DNA from: Actinomycetota bacterium
GTDB lineage: Bacteria > Actinomycetota > Thermoleophilia > Gaiellales > Gaiellaceae
Assembly (NCBI GenBank): GCA_004366385.1
Contig: SIRU01000046.1
Coordinates: 1 to 64,000, forward strand
DNA length: 64,000 bases
Direction of reading: 5' to 3'
Shown here: positions 33,426 through 42,224 of the stretch, piece after piece
Position numbering within the stretch: position 1 is the first letter of the stretch
How the letters are laid out: each line of letters begins with the position of its first letter
Notes under the pieces: generated by a model
What the model was told of the DNA's origin: nothing
Database searches by the model: none
Seen by the model: only the letters and a program-made list of their open reading frames with translations
Program-made: the position numbers and the translations under genes

Positions 33426-34204
33426 GGGAGCGAGCGGCCGAAGACGATCTCCGAGGAGCCGAGGGTGATGGTGTCGCCGTCCCGGAGCCGCTCCCGCTCC
33501 ACGCGCTTCCCGTTGAGCTGCGTGCCGTTCGTCGAGCCGAGGTCGACGACCCAGTACGTCGCCCCCTCCTGGCGGACCTCGGCGTGGCGGCGGGAGACGT
33601 TCACGTCCGCGACGTGGACGTCGCAGGTGCGCGAGCGGCCGAGGACGACCCGCGGCGAGGTGATCTCCTGCTTCCTGCCGGCGATCGTGAGCGACACGAC
33701 CTCGCGCTCGGGCGGGGCCTGAGGCGCGCCGTCGACGGGCGGGACCGGTGGCCGGTAGATCATCGTCTGCACCGGCTCGTCGAGCGGGAGATCGGGCAGC
33801 TCCGGCGCGGGCGTGGCCGCCGGCGCCCCGGAGTCCGCGGAGACGAGGCGGGTCGCGATCCCGAACTCGCCGACGGCGAGGTCGGTGTCGGTCGTCACGA
33901 GCACGCGCGGCGCCGTCAGCAGCGCGTAGCGCTCGCGGCGCGCGTGCTCTGCCAGGTACTCCTCGAGCTCGCCGACGAGCGACTCCTCGTACCCGGCGAG
34001 CTGCTCGCGGTCGGACGGCGAGAGGTACACGGTGTACTCGTTCGGGACGTAGACGCGGGAGACGGAGACCGTTCGGTGGTCGTCCATCTCCTTCACGAGC
34101 TTGCGCGCCAGCTCGATGGGCTGGACGTGCGTCCTGAAGGCGCGGCCGAACACGCCTTCGAAGAGGCCTTCGATCTTCGACTCGATCGTGCGAAACACGC
34201 TCAT
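33422..34204 (-). CDS. fhaA: DUF3662 plus FHA-domain protein FhaA
   Basis: This 260-residue protein starts with the DUF3662 domain (FRTIESKIEGLFEGVFGRAF, HVQPIELARKLVKEMDDHR, VYVPNEYTVYLSPSD). A Pro-rich linker follows and then a C-terminal FHA domain (LGRSRTCDVHVADVNVSRRHAEV, DLGSTNGTQLNG). FhaA recruits phosphorylated pseudokinase or MviN-type partners in mycobacteria and tunes wall synthesis. It is the first gene of the 4-nt-overlapped part of the cluster. A kinase gene ends 27 nt upstream on the same strand. Confidence 0.93.
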   Translation of the reverse strand: MSVFRTIESKIEGLFEGVFGRAFRTHVQPIELARKLVKEMDDHRTVSVSRVYVPNEYTVYLSPSDREQLAGYEESLVGELEEYLAEHARRERYALLTAPRVLVTTDTDLAVGEFGIATRLVSADSGAPAATPAPELPDLPLDEPVQTMIYRPPVPPVDGAPQAPPEREVVSLTIAGRKQEITSPRVVLGRSRTCDVHVADVNVSRRHAEVRQEGATYWVVDLGSTNGTQLNGKRVERERLRDGDTITLGSSEIVFGRSLP

Positions 34205-34231
34205 GGCGGGTTGCCCACCCGGGGGCTGAGT

Positions 34232-35857
34232 CTACCCGCGAGGCCCTGCCGCAATCGCGCCCGCGAGCCCCCAGGTGAGCGCCACGAGGAGGATCGAGGC
34301 GATGCCGGCCCCGGCTGCGACGACCGCTGCGAGCAGCCCTGCTCCGACCGCGAGGACGCCGTAGCGCGAGAGCTTGCGCGCGAAGGGGAGCAGGGCTGCA
34401 GCGGCCGCTGCCACCGCCGCTGTCGCGAGGACGAGAGGATCGGTTGCGAGCGCCCGGGCCAGCTCGGTCGCGACGTCGGCGGGCGGGCTCGGCGGCGCGA
34501 TGCCCACCTCGGGCGCCACGCTGCCCAGCGGCGCGAGCTCCTCGCCCGCGAGCCAGGTCGTGAGTGCGGCTGCGAGCACTGCCAGCGCGGCCTGTGCGGC
34601 GCGTCTCACCGTCCCCCGCACGGGTTGGACGGCAAGCGGGACGAGCGCGAGCAGGCCGACGCCCGCGAGCAGCGGCCCGCAGACGAAGAGGAGGCCGGTA
34701 CGCGCCTCGCGCCACGAGACCGCGAGCCACGCGAGCGCGAAGGCCCCGTACAACAACGCCGCTCCCTGTGACGCGTTCCCGATCGGGAAGACCGGCGCCG
34801 CAAGCGCCACGGCGAGCCCCAGCCGCGGGTCCATCCACGCGGCGAGGCCGGCCCCCGCGACGAGCGCCGCGACGAGGGCGGGCGGCCAGAAGGGGAGGAG
34901 GGTGGCCCCGAGGAGGGCGGTCGCCGCGGCCAGGCCGACGGGCAGAGCGCGTTGCGCTGCCTTCGGACGGGGCAGGGTGCGCTTGGCAGGCCTGCCGGCA
35001 GGCTGCGTGCGCGACCTCGTCCTCCGCGCCGGGGCCGCTCGCAGGGCGGATCGAAGCTGCGTGGCGAGGGCGGACGCTCGCGGCCGGCTCCGGGGATCCC
35101 CGGCCAGGGCCCCGTCGACCGCGGCGAGAAGCCGCCGTGGGAGGTCGCGGCGCTCGGTCGCGAGCCGCGGCGCTCCGGCCCCGATCGCGGTCGCCACCTC
35201 CTGGAGCGGGAGGCCCCAGAACGGATGCCTCCCTGCCAGCGACTCCCACAGCAGGACGCCGACTGACCACACGTCGCTCTCCGGCTGCGCCTCGGAGCCG
35301 GCGAGACGCTCCGGTGCGATGTATGCCAGCGTCCCCGGGACGTCGCCGACCGCCGTCAGCGTGTCGGCGCCGTCGAACTGGGCGAGGCCGAAGTCGAGCA
35401 GGCGGGCGGCGACCTGGTCGCCCTGCTCGAGGATGATGTTCGAGGGCTTGACGTCGCGGTGCACGATGCCCGTGCGGTGGGCGTGCGCGAGCGCCTCGAG
35501 CACCTGCGCCGCGACCTCGACGGTTTCCTCGTCGGAGAGGTCGTCCATCCGCAGGGCCTCGCGCAGCGTGCGCCCGGCGACGTACTCGTACGCGATGTAG
35601 ACGTGGCTCGAGTCGTGACCGACGTCGTAGGCGCGCACGCAACGCTCGTGGCGAAGGCGGCGCGCGGCGAGCGCCTCTCGCTCCGCGCGGGCGGCCGCCT
35701 TCCCCTCGCGCGCGATGATCTTGAGCGCGACGTCGAGGCCCGTGCGCTCGTCGCACGCGAGCCAGACCGACCCCGAGCCCCCGCTCCCCAGCGGGCGCAC
35801 GGGGCGATAGCGGCCGAGGACGAGGTCTCGGGTCGAGGGGATCGCGACGGAGGACAC
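34232..35857 (-). CDS. Serine/threonine kinase with a polytopic membrane C-terminal half
   Basis: Residues 1-265 are a complete Hanks-type kinase: GSGGSGSVWLA loop, VALKII Lys, HRDVKPSN, DFGLAQ, then GTLAYIAPERL. A basic stretch follows (RRTRSRTQPAGRPAKRTLPRPK), and then about 230 residues with seven or more predicted helices instead of PASTA repeats. This architecture differs from PknB. The membrane part has no motif that I recognise and may sense a lipid or voltage, or act as a channel-like module; that is inference. It lies 27 nt upstream of fhaA, so it is likely part of the same transcription unit. Confidence 0.8.
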   Translation of the reverse strand: MSSVAIPSTRDLVLGRYRPVRPLGSGGSGSVWLACDERTGLDVALKIIAREGKAAARAEREALAARRLRHERCVRAYDVGHDSSHVYIAYEYVAGRTLREALRMDDLSDEETVEVAAQVLEALAHAHRTGIVHRDVKPSNIILEQGDQVAARLLDFGLAQFDGADTLTAVGDVPGTLAYIAPERLAGSEAQPESDVWSVGVLLWESLAGRHPFWGLPLQEVATAIGAGAPRLATERRDLPRRLLAAVDGALAGDPRSRPRASALATQLRSALRAAPARRTRSRTQPAGRPAKRTLPRPKAAQRALPVGLAAATALLGATLLPFWPPALVAALVAGAGLAAWMDPRLGLAVALAAPVFPIGNASQGAALLYGAFALAWLAVSWREARTGLLFVCGPLLAGVGLLALVPLAVQPVRGTVRRAAQAALAVLAAALTTWLAGEELAPLGSVAPEVGIAPPSPPADVATELARALATDPLVLATAAVAAAAAALLPFARKLSRYGVLAVGAGLLAAVVAAGAGIASILLVALTWGLAGAIAAGPRG

Positions 35858-35960
35858 CGGTGCCGGACCACTTGGCCGCTCCGAACGGAAGTCCTGCGTC
35901 GGCTCCGCGCCGAGGACGGAGTGGGTCGCGCTGAAGCCTGACCCCGACCGTCTGCATCGC

Positions 35961-35966
35961 TACAGT
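35961..35966 (+). promoter_or_regulatory. Possible -10 box (TACAGT)
   Basis: TACAGT lies in the gap between the divergent kinase and envelope-protein genes, about 22 nt before the ATG at 35989, with GAGGGACGG between as a weak Shine-Dalgarno. Confidence 0.35.
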
Positions 35967-35988
35967 GGCCCGAGGGACGGGTAGTCCG

Positions 35989-37143
35989 ATGACGACGCAC
36001 GACGAAGACATCCTCGATTTCGACTTCTTCGGCGAGGACGAGCCGCCGACGTGGGACGAGCCCGCCGAGCGGCCCACGGAGCCGCGCCGAGGACGGCCGC
36101 CGCGCGGCCCGCGTCGCCCGCGCCTCCGCACCCCGGGGAACCTCACGCCGCTGCTCCGGCTCGTCGCCCTGATCGCGCTCGGCATCCTCGTCGTCGTGCT
36201 TCTCGCCGTCTGGGTCGAGGGGTGCGCGTCCGACCGCAAGCGGGAGCGCTACACGGACTACATGACCGAGATCGGGCAGGTGGGCAACGCGTCCGCGCGG
36301 CTCGGACAGCAGCTCGCGACGACGCTCACGACCCCGGCGCTCAAGCTCGAGGACCTCGACGCCAAGCTCGGCGGGTTCGTGCAGACGGCCGAGAACCAGG
36401 TGGCGCGGGCCGAGGCGATCGACGCTCCCGGCGCGCTGCACCCGGCGCACCTGGGGGCGATCGAGGCCCTCAAGTTCCGCGCGGTCGGCCTCGGGGGCCT
36501 GAGGGTGGCGTTCCAGGAGACGGCGGACGCGAACGACTCCGCCGCCGCCGGTCGGCAGCTCGCGACGCAGCTTGACCGGCTGCTCGCGAGCGACGTCGTC
36601 TGGGCCGACTCGTTCGGCGCCCGGGCCTCCGCGGTCATCGCGGAGGAGGAGCTGGCCCCGCTCGAGCCCCCCACCTCGACGTTCGTCTCCGCCGCGGAGA
36701 TCACGACGCCAGAGGCGCTCGCCGCCATCTGGCAGCGCATCCAGGGCGCGTCCTCCGGCGGGACGCCGACGGGCCTGCACGGCAGCGGCATCGCGTACGT
36801 CAAGGCGCTCCCGAGCGGGCAGCTGCTCTCCACCGACACCGAGACGGAGATTCTGGTCACCGACGAGCTGAAGTTCGAGGTCGGCGTCGAGGACACGGGC
36901 GACAGCCAGGAGGTCCGGATCAAGGTGACGCTCACGATCCCGAAGACGCCCGAGAACATCGTGCTGACGCGGACGATCCCGATCATCGACCCGGGCGAGA
37001 CGAAGGCGGTGACCTTCCCGATCGGGAACGAGATCCCGCCGTTCGGCGAGCAGGTCTCGGTCAAGGTGGACGTCGACCCGGTCCCGGGCGAGACGAACAC
37101 GGCCAACAACACGGCCGAGTATCCGGTCATCTTCACGCTTTGA
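35989..37143 (+). CDS. Membrane-anchored extracytoplasmic protein with a C-terminal CARDB/Ig-like domain
   Basis: This 384-residue protein has an acidic N-terminus, a Pro/Arg-rich region (PRRGRPPRGPRRPRLR) and one helix (about residues 58-80). A long helical segment follows, in which LARQLGTTL-like heptads suggest a coiled coil. The final beta-rich domain (about residues 290-384) ends VPGETNTANNTAEYPV, typical of CARDB or similar Ig-like adhesion folds. ATG 35989 is preferred over GTG 35965. No catalytic motif is seen. It overlaps the next gene by 4 nt. Confidence 0.65.
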   Translation: MTTHDEDILDFDFFGEDEPPTWDEPAERPTEPRRGRPPRGPRRPRLRTPGNLTPLLRLVALIALGILVVVLLAVWVEGCASDRKRERYTDYMTEIGQVGNASARLGQQLATTLTTPALKLEDLDAKLGGFVQTAENQVARAEAIDAPGALHPAHLGAIEALKFRAVGLGGLRVAFQETADANDSAAAGRQLATQLDRLLASDVVWADSFGARASAVIAEEELAPLEPPTSTFVSAAEITTPEALAAIWQRIQGASSGGTPTGLHGSGIAYVKALPSGQLLSTDTETEILVTDELKFEVGVEDTGDSQEVRIKVTLTIPKTPENIVLTRTIPIIDPGETKAVTFPIGNEIPPFGEQVSVKVDVDPVPGETNTANNTAEYPVIFTL

Positions 37144-37610
37144 CGGCGTCGCTCGCGGTCGCGGTGGCGGTCGGCGCCGCGGCGGCGGCGGCGCTCTGCG
37201 TCTCGCTCCTGCTCTGGCGCCGCGTCGCGCGGATCGAGGCGCGCCAGCAGGTCGTGCTCGCGAGCGGTCACCGCGACCTGCTCGAGTTCGCGGTCGCGCT
37301 CCAGGGCCGGATCGACGACCTGCACCGGGTCGTGGACGAGGTTGCGTCCGGGCTCTCGCGTGTCGACCGGCGTGTCGACGGCGCCGTGACCAACGTGGCC
37401 GTGGTTCGCTACGACGCCTACGAGGGGACGGGCGGGCAGCAGTCGGCGTCCTTCGCGCTCCTCGACGCCACGCGCACGGGCACGGTCGTGTCGGCGATCC
37501 AGGGTCGCGACTACGCGCGGATCTACGTGAAGGATCTCGACCGCGGGCGATCGTCGGTCGCGCTCTCGCCGGAGGAGCAGGAGGCCGTCGAGCGCGCGAT
37601 GGCCCGGTAG
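37140..37610 (+). CDS. DUF4446 family protein
   Basis: This 156-residue protein has one N-terminal helix (about residues 4-26), a coiled-coil-like stretch (QGRIDDLHRVVDEVASGLSRVDRRV), and the DUF4446 core VAVVRYDAYEGTGGQQSASFALLDA followed by VVSAIQGRDYARIYVKDL. The family's function is unknown. The start is TTG at 37140, overlapping the previous stop as TTGA, which argues for translational coupling. Confidence 0.82.
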   Translation: MTASLAVAVAVGAAAAAALCVSLLLWRRVARIEARQQVVLASGHRDLLEFAVALQGRIDDLHRVVDEVASGLSRVDRRVDGAVTNVAVVRYDAYEGTGGQQSASFALLDATRTGTVVSAIQGRDYARIYVKDLDRGRSSVALSPEEQEAVERAMAR

Positions 37611-37638
37611 CGCAGGGCCTCCGGCGGGTTCGCCGCGG

Positions 37639-38166
37639 TCAGGCCGCGGCCGCGGCGGCCGAGGCGTCGAGGCCGGGGAGGTACGTGCGCCAGACGTCCG
37701 GGATGTGCTCCGCGGTCAGGCGGATGAAGAGGACGGGCGTCGGCGGGCGCGGCGTCGTCTTGAGCGTCATGCTCGTCTCCTCCAGCAGCCGGTCGCCCTT
37801 CCGGTGGTTGCACGGCGCGCAGGACGCGACCACGTTCTCCCACACCGACGTGCCGCCGCGCGAGCGCGGGACGACGTGGTCGAGGGTGAGCCGGTTCGAG
37901 TTCGAGCCGCAGTACGCGCACTGCCAGCCGTCGCGTGCGAAGAGCACGCGCCGGGAGATCCGGCGCGTCACGCCGCGTGGCACGCGGACGTACGTCTTGA
38001 GGCGGATCACGTTCGGGCGCTCGAAGTTCGAGCTCGACGTGCGCAGCGGCTGGTCGTGGCGCTCGAGGATCTCCGCCTTGCCCTTCCACACGAGGACGTG
38101 GGCGCGGCGCACCGAGCAGACGTTCAGGGGCTCGTAGCTTGCATTGAGGACGAGTACCCGCTCCAC
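37639..38166 (-). CDS. HNH endonuclease family protein
   Basis: This 175-residue protein has the common actinobacterial HNH layout: VLVLNASYEPLNVCSVRRA at the start, FARDGWQCAYCG and CAPCNHRKG zinc pairs, and the HNH core LTLDHVVPRSRGG. Such chromosomal HNH proteins are widespread and rarely mobile; a DNA-repair or processing role is possible but unknown. GTG at 38166 is chosen because the family begins there. It is divergent from argC. Confidence 0.83.
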   Translation of the reverse strand: MERVLVLNASYEPLNVCSVRRAHVLVWKGKAEILERHDQPLRTSSSNFERPNVIRLKTYVRVPRGVTRRISRRVLFARDGWQCAYCGSNSNRLTLDHVVPRSRGGTSVWENVVASCAPCNHRKGDRLLEETSMTLKTTPRPPTPVLFIRLTAEHIPDVWRTYLPGLDASAAAAAA

Positions 38167-38213
38167 CGCGCGCGCAGCGTAGCAGCCGAATCTGCGCTCG
38201 TTCCGACTGCTAT

Positions 38214-38240
38214 CCGCATAACGCGCGTACTTTCTGCATA
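38214..38240 (+). promoter_or_regulatory. ARG-box-like operator and promoter of argC
   Basis: ccgcata (38214-38220), ten variable bases and tttctgcata (38231-38240) recur with the same spacing in front of argR at 42196. The extended -10 tgcataat overlaps the right half and ends 6 nt before the argC ATG. Bound ArgR would therefore block a leaderless promoter. The tgcata cores resemble halves of known ARG boxes. Confidence 0.65.
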
Positions 38241-38248
38241 ATACGCCT

Positions 38249-39241
38249 ATGGCCACCGTCGCAGTCGCCGGCGCCTCCGGGTATGCCGGGCAGGAGACGC
38301 TCGACCGTGTCCTCGCGCACCCTGCGCTCGAGCTGTGGGCGCTCGGCTCGGACTCGCTGGCCGGGCAGCCCGCCGGCGCGCTCGACCCGCGTCTCGGGCG
38401 CAACGGGTGGAGCCGGATCCCGCGCTTCATCACGAACGAGGCCGCGCTCGAGAGCGGCGCCGACGTCGTCTTCCTCTGCCTCTCGCACGAGGAGGCCGCC
38501 GCGGTCGAGCCGCCTCCGCGCAGCGTCGTGGTCGACCTCTCGGGCGGGCACCGGTTCGCCGATCCGGCGGTCTACGACGCCTGGTACGGGTTCAGCCATC
38601 CGCGCCCGGAGGGGCTCGAGTCCTGGTGCTACGGGCTGCCGGAGGCGAGCCCGCCCGCGGGCCGGCTCGTCGCGAACCCGGGTTGCTATGCCACTGCCGC
38701 CCTGCTCGCGCTGTGGCCGCTCCGGGACGAGATCGAGCGCGAGGCCGTCGTGATCGACGCGAAGTCGGGGACGACCGGCGCGGGCCGCACGCTCACGCCC
38801 GCCTCGCACGCCGGGGTCGTGCTCGAGAACCTGGCGCCGTACCGCGTCGGCGAGCACCAGCACGCGCCCGAGATCTCGTCGCTCCTCGGCTTCCCGGTCG
38901 CGTTCACGCCACACCTGCTCCCGGTCCGCCGGGGCCTGGTCGCGACCTGCTACGCACGCTCGAAGGGGGCAGACCTGCGCGCCGTCCTCGAGGAGCACTA
39001 CGCGGAGAGCCACGTCGTCTCCGTGCTGCCCGAGGGCGTCGTCCCCGAGCTCGCCCGCGTCCAGCAGACCGACGGCGCCGAGATCGGCGTCTTCGACGAC
39101 CGGCTGACCGGGATGACGATCGTCGTCTGCGCGCTCGACAACCTCGGGAAGGGGGCGGCGGGCCAGGCGATCCAGAACGTGAACCTGCTGTTCGGCTTCG
39201 AGGAGACGGCCGGGCTGCGGCTCTCGGGGGTGCTCGTCTGA
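38249..39241 (+). CDS. argC: N-acetyl-gamma-glutamyl-phosphate reductase
   Basis: ArgC (330 aa) reduces N-acetylglutamyl phosphate, the third step of arginine synthesis. It has the NADP loop VAVAGASGYAGQE, the catalytic Cys in VANPGCYATAA, SGTTGAGR and the HQHAPEI patch near the substrate His. First gene of argC-J-B-D. The ATG at 38249 directly follows the -10, so the mRNA is probably leaderless. Confidence 0.95.
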   Translation: MATVAVAGASGYAGQETLDRVLAHPALELWALGSDSLAGQPAGALDPRLGRNGWSRIPRFITNEAALESGADVVFLCLSHEEAAAVEPPPRSVVVDLSGGHRFADPAVYDAWYGFSHPRPEGLESWCYGLPEASPPAGRLVANPGCYATAALLALWPLRDEIEREAVVIDAKSGTTGAGRTLTPASHAGVVLENLAPYRVGEHQHAPEISSLLGFPVAFTPHLLPVRRGLVATCYARSKGADLRAVLEEHYAESHVVSVLPEGVVPELARVQQTDGAEIGVFDDRLTGMTIVVCALDNLGKGAAGQAIQNVNLLFGFEETAGLRLSGVLV

Positions 39242-40404
39242 TGTCCGTGACCGTGGCGCTCGGATTCGAGGCGAGCGGTGTCGCCGCCGGGATCCGCCGC
39301 GCGTCCCCCGACCTCGCGCTCGTGCGCTCGGTACCGCGTGCGGTGGGGGGCGCCGTGTGGACGACGAACCGCGTGCAGGCGGCGCCCGTCGAGGTCTCGC
39401 GGCGGCACCTCGAGCTGGCCGAGCCGCAGGCCGTCGTCGTCAACGCCGGCGTCGCGAACGCGGCGACGGGGGCGGCCGGCATCGCGGACGCGGAGGCCAC
39501 GGCGTCCGTGCTCGCCGGTCGGCTGGGCCTGGCACCGGAGGAGGTCGTCGTGCTCTCGACGGGGGTCATCGGGGTTCCGCTGCCGCTCGAGCGGGTGCTC
39601 GCAGGTGTCGAGGCGGCTGCGTTAACGCTCTCCAGCGAGGGAGGCGACGCGGCCGCCGAGGCGATCCTGACGACCGACAACGGGCCGAAGCAGGCGCTCG
39701 CGGACGGCGGCGGCTTCACGGTCGGCGGGATGGCGAAGGGCGCGGGGATGATCCATCCGCGGCTCGCGACGATGCTCGCGGTCGTGACCACGGACTACCC
39801 GCTCGAGCCCGGTGAGCCCGCGGAGCTCCTGCGGGAGGCCGTGGACGCGACCTTCAACCGCATCTCCGTGGACGGCGAGTGCTCGACGAACGACGCGGTG
39901 GTGCTGCTCGCGAACGGGGCGAGCGGCGTCTCTCGCGATTCCGGCTCCGACGCGCGCTTCGCGGACGCGCTGCACGCCGTCTGCGACGGCCTCGCGCGTC
40001 AGATCGTCGAGGACGGAGAGGGTGCGACCGTCCTGCTCGAGATCCGTGTCGCGGGCGCGGAGACGGACGAGGAGGCGGTCGCGGTAGCGCGCCGGATCGC
40101 CACCTCCCCGCTCGTCAAGACCGCGGCCTTCGGGCGGGACCCGAACTGGGGGCGTGTGCTCGCGGCCGCCGGCTCGGCGCCCTGGAACGGAAGCTTCGCG
40201 CGGCTCGACCCGGAGCGGCTGAGCGTCGCCTTCGACGGGGTCCCGGTGTTCGAGCGCGGCGCGCCGACGGGGCTGGCCCCGTCGCTCGAAGGCGTGGCGG
40301 TCGCGATCGACCTCGACCTCGGCCTGGGCGCGGGCTCCGCCGGCTACCTCGCCTCCGACCTCACGTACGACTACGTGCGGCTGAACGCCGAGTACACGAC
40401 GTGA
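39241..40404 (+). CDS. argJ: Bifunctional glutamate N-acetyltransferase / ornithine acetyltransferase
   Basis: ArgJ (387 aa) recycles the acetyl group between ornithine and glutamate. It has VVNAGVANAATG, KGAGMIHPRLATMLAVVTTD with the Thr where the chain self-cleaves into alpha and beta parts, and FNRISVDGECSTND. Whether it is bifunctional cannot be seen; no separate argA is in view. It starts in a TGATG overlap with argC. Confidence 0.95.
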   Translation: MSVTVALGFEASGVAAGIRRASPDLALVRSVPRAVGGAVWTTNRVQAAPVEVSRRHLELAEPQAVVVNAGVANAATGAAGIADAEATASVLAGRLGLAPEEVVVLSTGVIGVPLPLERVLAGVEAAALTLSSEGGDAAAEAILTTDNGPKQALADGGGFTVGGMAKGAGMIHPRLATMLAVVTTDYPLEPGEPAELLREAVDATFNRISVDGECSTNDAVVLLANGASGVSRDSGSDARFADALHAVCDGLARQIVEDGEGATVLLEIRVAGAETDEEAVAVARRIATSPLVKTAAFGRDPNWGRVLAAAGSAPWNGSFARLDPERLSVAFDGVPVFERGAPTGLAPSLEGVAVAIDLDLGLGAGSAGYLASDLTYDYVRLNAEYTT

Positions 40405-41069
40405 CGCGCGTCGTGGTCAAGGTCGGCGGGCGCGTCGCGGCGGCGTCCGCACGGCACGTGCTCGAGCACGTACGCTGTGGGCACGAGGTCGTCGTCGTCC
40501 ACGGCGCCGGGCCGCAGATCGGCGCCGAGCTCGCCCGCCACGGCCTCCCGAGCGAGTTCGTGGGCGGGCGTCGCGTGACAAGTCCGGCGGCCATCGCCTT
40601 CGTGCGACGGTCGCTGGTGGCCGTGGGGGCTGAGCTCGCCGCAGTGCTCGGCCCCCCGGCACTTCTCCTCGCCGGCGACGAGATCGGCCTCCAGGCGCGC
40701 CCGCTGCCGGAGCTCGGCCTCGTCGGCGAGCCGCTGCCGTGCCGGCCGCCGGCCGTCGAGGCAGCGCTTGCGCACGGCCGGATCCCGGTGATCGCGCCGA
40801 TCGCCGCCGGCCCGCTGAACGTGAACGCGGACGAGGCCGCGAGCGCGCTCGCGATCGGGCTCGGCGCAGAGCGGATCTCGTTCGTGACCGACGTGCCCGG
40901 CGTCTACGTCGAGGGCGAGCTCGCGGAGCGGATCGGGGCCGTGGAGGCGGATCGCCTCCTCGCCGACGGCGCCTTCGAGGGCGGGATCGTCCCCAAGCTC
41001 CTCGCTGCCGTCCGGGCCGCGCAGGAAGGCCTCCGCGTGGACATCGGCGTGACCGAGGTGGCGGCGTGA
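40401..41069 (+). CDS. argB: Acetylglutamate kinase, short form
   Basis: ArgB phosphorylates N-acetylglutamate. The protein is 222 residues, shorter than the common 260-300. It keeps VVVKVGGR, VVVVHGAGPQIG, NVNADEAASALAIGLGAERISFVTDVPGV and the end GGIVPKLLAA. The N-terminal helix used for arginine inhibition and hexamer formation is absent, so feedback control may differ. GTG at 40401 overlaps argJ. Confidence 0.92.
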   Translation: MTRVVVKVGGRVAAASARHVLEHVRCGHEVVVVHGAGPQIGAELARHGLPSEFVGGRRVTSPAAIAFVRRSLVAVGAELAAVLGPPALLLAGDEIGLQARPLPELGLVGEPLPCRPPAVEAALAHGRIPVIAPIAAGPLNVNADEAASALAIGLGAERISFVTDVPGVYVEGELAERIGAVEADRLLADGAFEGGIVPKLLAAVRAAQEGLRVDIGVTEVAA

Positions 41070-42211
41070 GCGCCGTCGCGAGCGGGCTCGACCGGCTTCT
41101 CCCCGCCTACGCGCGCGCGGACCTCGAGCTGGTGCGCGGCGAGGGCGTGCACGTGTGGGACGCGGACGGCCGCTCGTACCTCGACTTCGGCGGCGGGATC
41201 GCCGTGGTCGCGCTCGGCCACTGTCACCCGGTGCCGCTGGCCGCTGCGCAGGTGCAGCTCGAGACGCTCTGGCACGCGTCGAACCTGTACCGGACGCAGC
41301 CGGCCGAGCGGCTCGCCGCGCTGCTGTCGGAGCGCTTCGGCGGCGCGCAGGCGTTCTTCTGCAACTCGGGGGCGGAGGCGGTCGAGGCGGCGCTGAAGTA
41401 CGCGCGCAAGGCAACCGGGAGGCCCGGTGTCGTGGCGCTCGAGGGCTCGTTCCACGGGCGGACGCTCGGCGCGCTCTCGGCGACCGGGCAGCCGGCGAAG
41501 CGGGAGGCGTTCGAGCCGCTCGTGCCGGGCGTGCGCTTCGTGGCGCCGAACGACGTGGGCGCGTTGCGCGCTGCGGCGGACGAGACGGTCGGGCTCGTCC
41601 TGCTGGAGCCGATCCTGGGCGAGGGCGGCGTGCTCCCGCTGGAGCCGGCCTTCGTCGCCGCCGCGGCCGAGCTCGACGCGCTCCTGTGCCTGGACGAGAT
41701 CCAGGCCGGGGTGGGTCGCACCGGCTCGTTCTTCGCCTTCGAGCAGCTCGGCGTGACGCCCGACCTCGTCACGCTCGCGAAGGCGCTCGCGAACGGGCTC
41801 CCGATCGGCTCGCTGCTCGTCTCCGACGACGCCGCGGGCGCGTTCGTCCCCGGCGACCACGGCTCGACGTTCGGCGGGAACCCGGTCTCGTGCGCGGCTG
41901 CGTGCGCGGTCGTCGAGGCGGTGGACGACGAGCTGCTCGCGAACGTGCGGGAGCAGGGGGCGGCGCTCGCGGCCGGCCTGGCCGAGCTGACCGGGGTGCA
42001 CGAGGTGCGCGGCCGCGGGCTCCTGCTCGGCGCGGTGGTCGGCTCCCCGGCGGGGGACGTCGTCGCCGAGTGCCGCGCGCGCGGCCTGCTCGTCCTCTCC
42101 GCCGGCGACGACGTCGTCCGGCTCGCCCCGCCGCTCGTCATCGGCCCGGACGAGGTCGCCGAGGCGCTCGCGACCCTCGCTTCCGTCCTCGCTGACCGCA
42201 TATCTTGCTAG
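41066..42211 (+). CDS. argD: Acetylornithine aminotransferase
   Basis: ArgD (381 aa) is a class III PLP aminotransferase making N-acetylornithine. It has YLDFGGGIAVVALGH, FFCNSGAEAVEAALKYARK, GSFHGRTLGALSATGQ, LEPILGEGGV, LDEIQAGVGRTG and the PLP Lys in TLAKALANGLP. GTG at 41066 overlaps argB. Its stop lies between the two halves of the argR operator, so argR is only 13 nt away. Confidence 0.94.
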   Translation: MSAVASGLDRLLPAYARADLELVRGEGVHVWDADGRSYLDFGGGIAVVALGHCHPVPLAAAQVQLETLWHASNLYRTQPAERLAALLSERFGGAQAFFCNSGAEAVEAALKYARKATGRPGVVALEGSFHGRTLGALSATGQPAKREAFEPLVPGVRFVAPNDVGALRAAADETVGLVLLEPILGEGGVLPLEPAFVAAAAELDALLCLDEIQAGVGRTGSFFAFEQLGVTPDLVTLAKALANGLPIGSLLVSDDAAGAFVPGDHGSTFGGNPVSCAAACAVVEAVDDELLANVREQGAALAAGLAELTGVHEVRGRGLLLGAVVGSPAGDVVAECRARGLLVLSAGDDVVRLAPPLVIGPDEVAEALATLASVLADRISC

Positions 42212-42222
42212 CTTTCTGCATA
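42196..42222 (+). promoter_or_regulatory. ARG-box-like operator of argR
   Basis: The same two boxes as before argC (ccgcata and tttctgcata, ten bases apart) lie across the end of argD and stop 2 nt before the argR GTG. This suggests autoregulation of argR and a separate promoter for argR-argG-argH. Confidence 0.6.
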
Positions 42223-42224
42223 TT

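Noticed and set aside
37639-38166. HNH gene as a homing endonuclease or mobile element
   Set aside because: It has the standard chromosomal actinobacterial HNH form, no flanking repeats, and normal composition.
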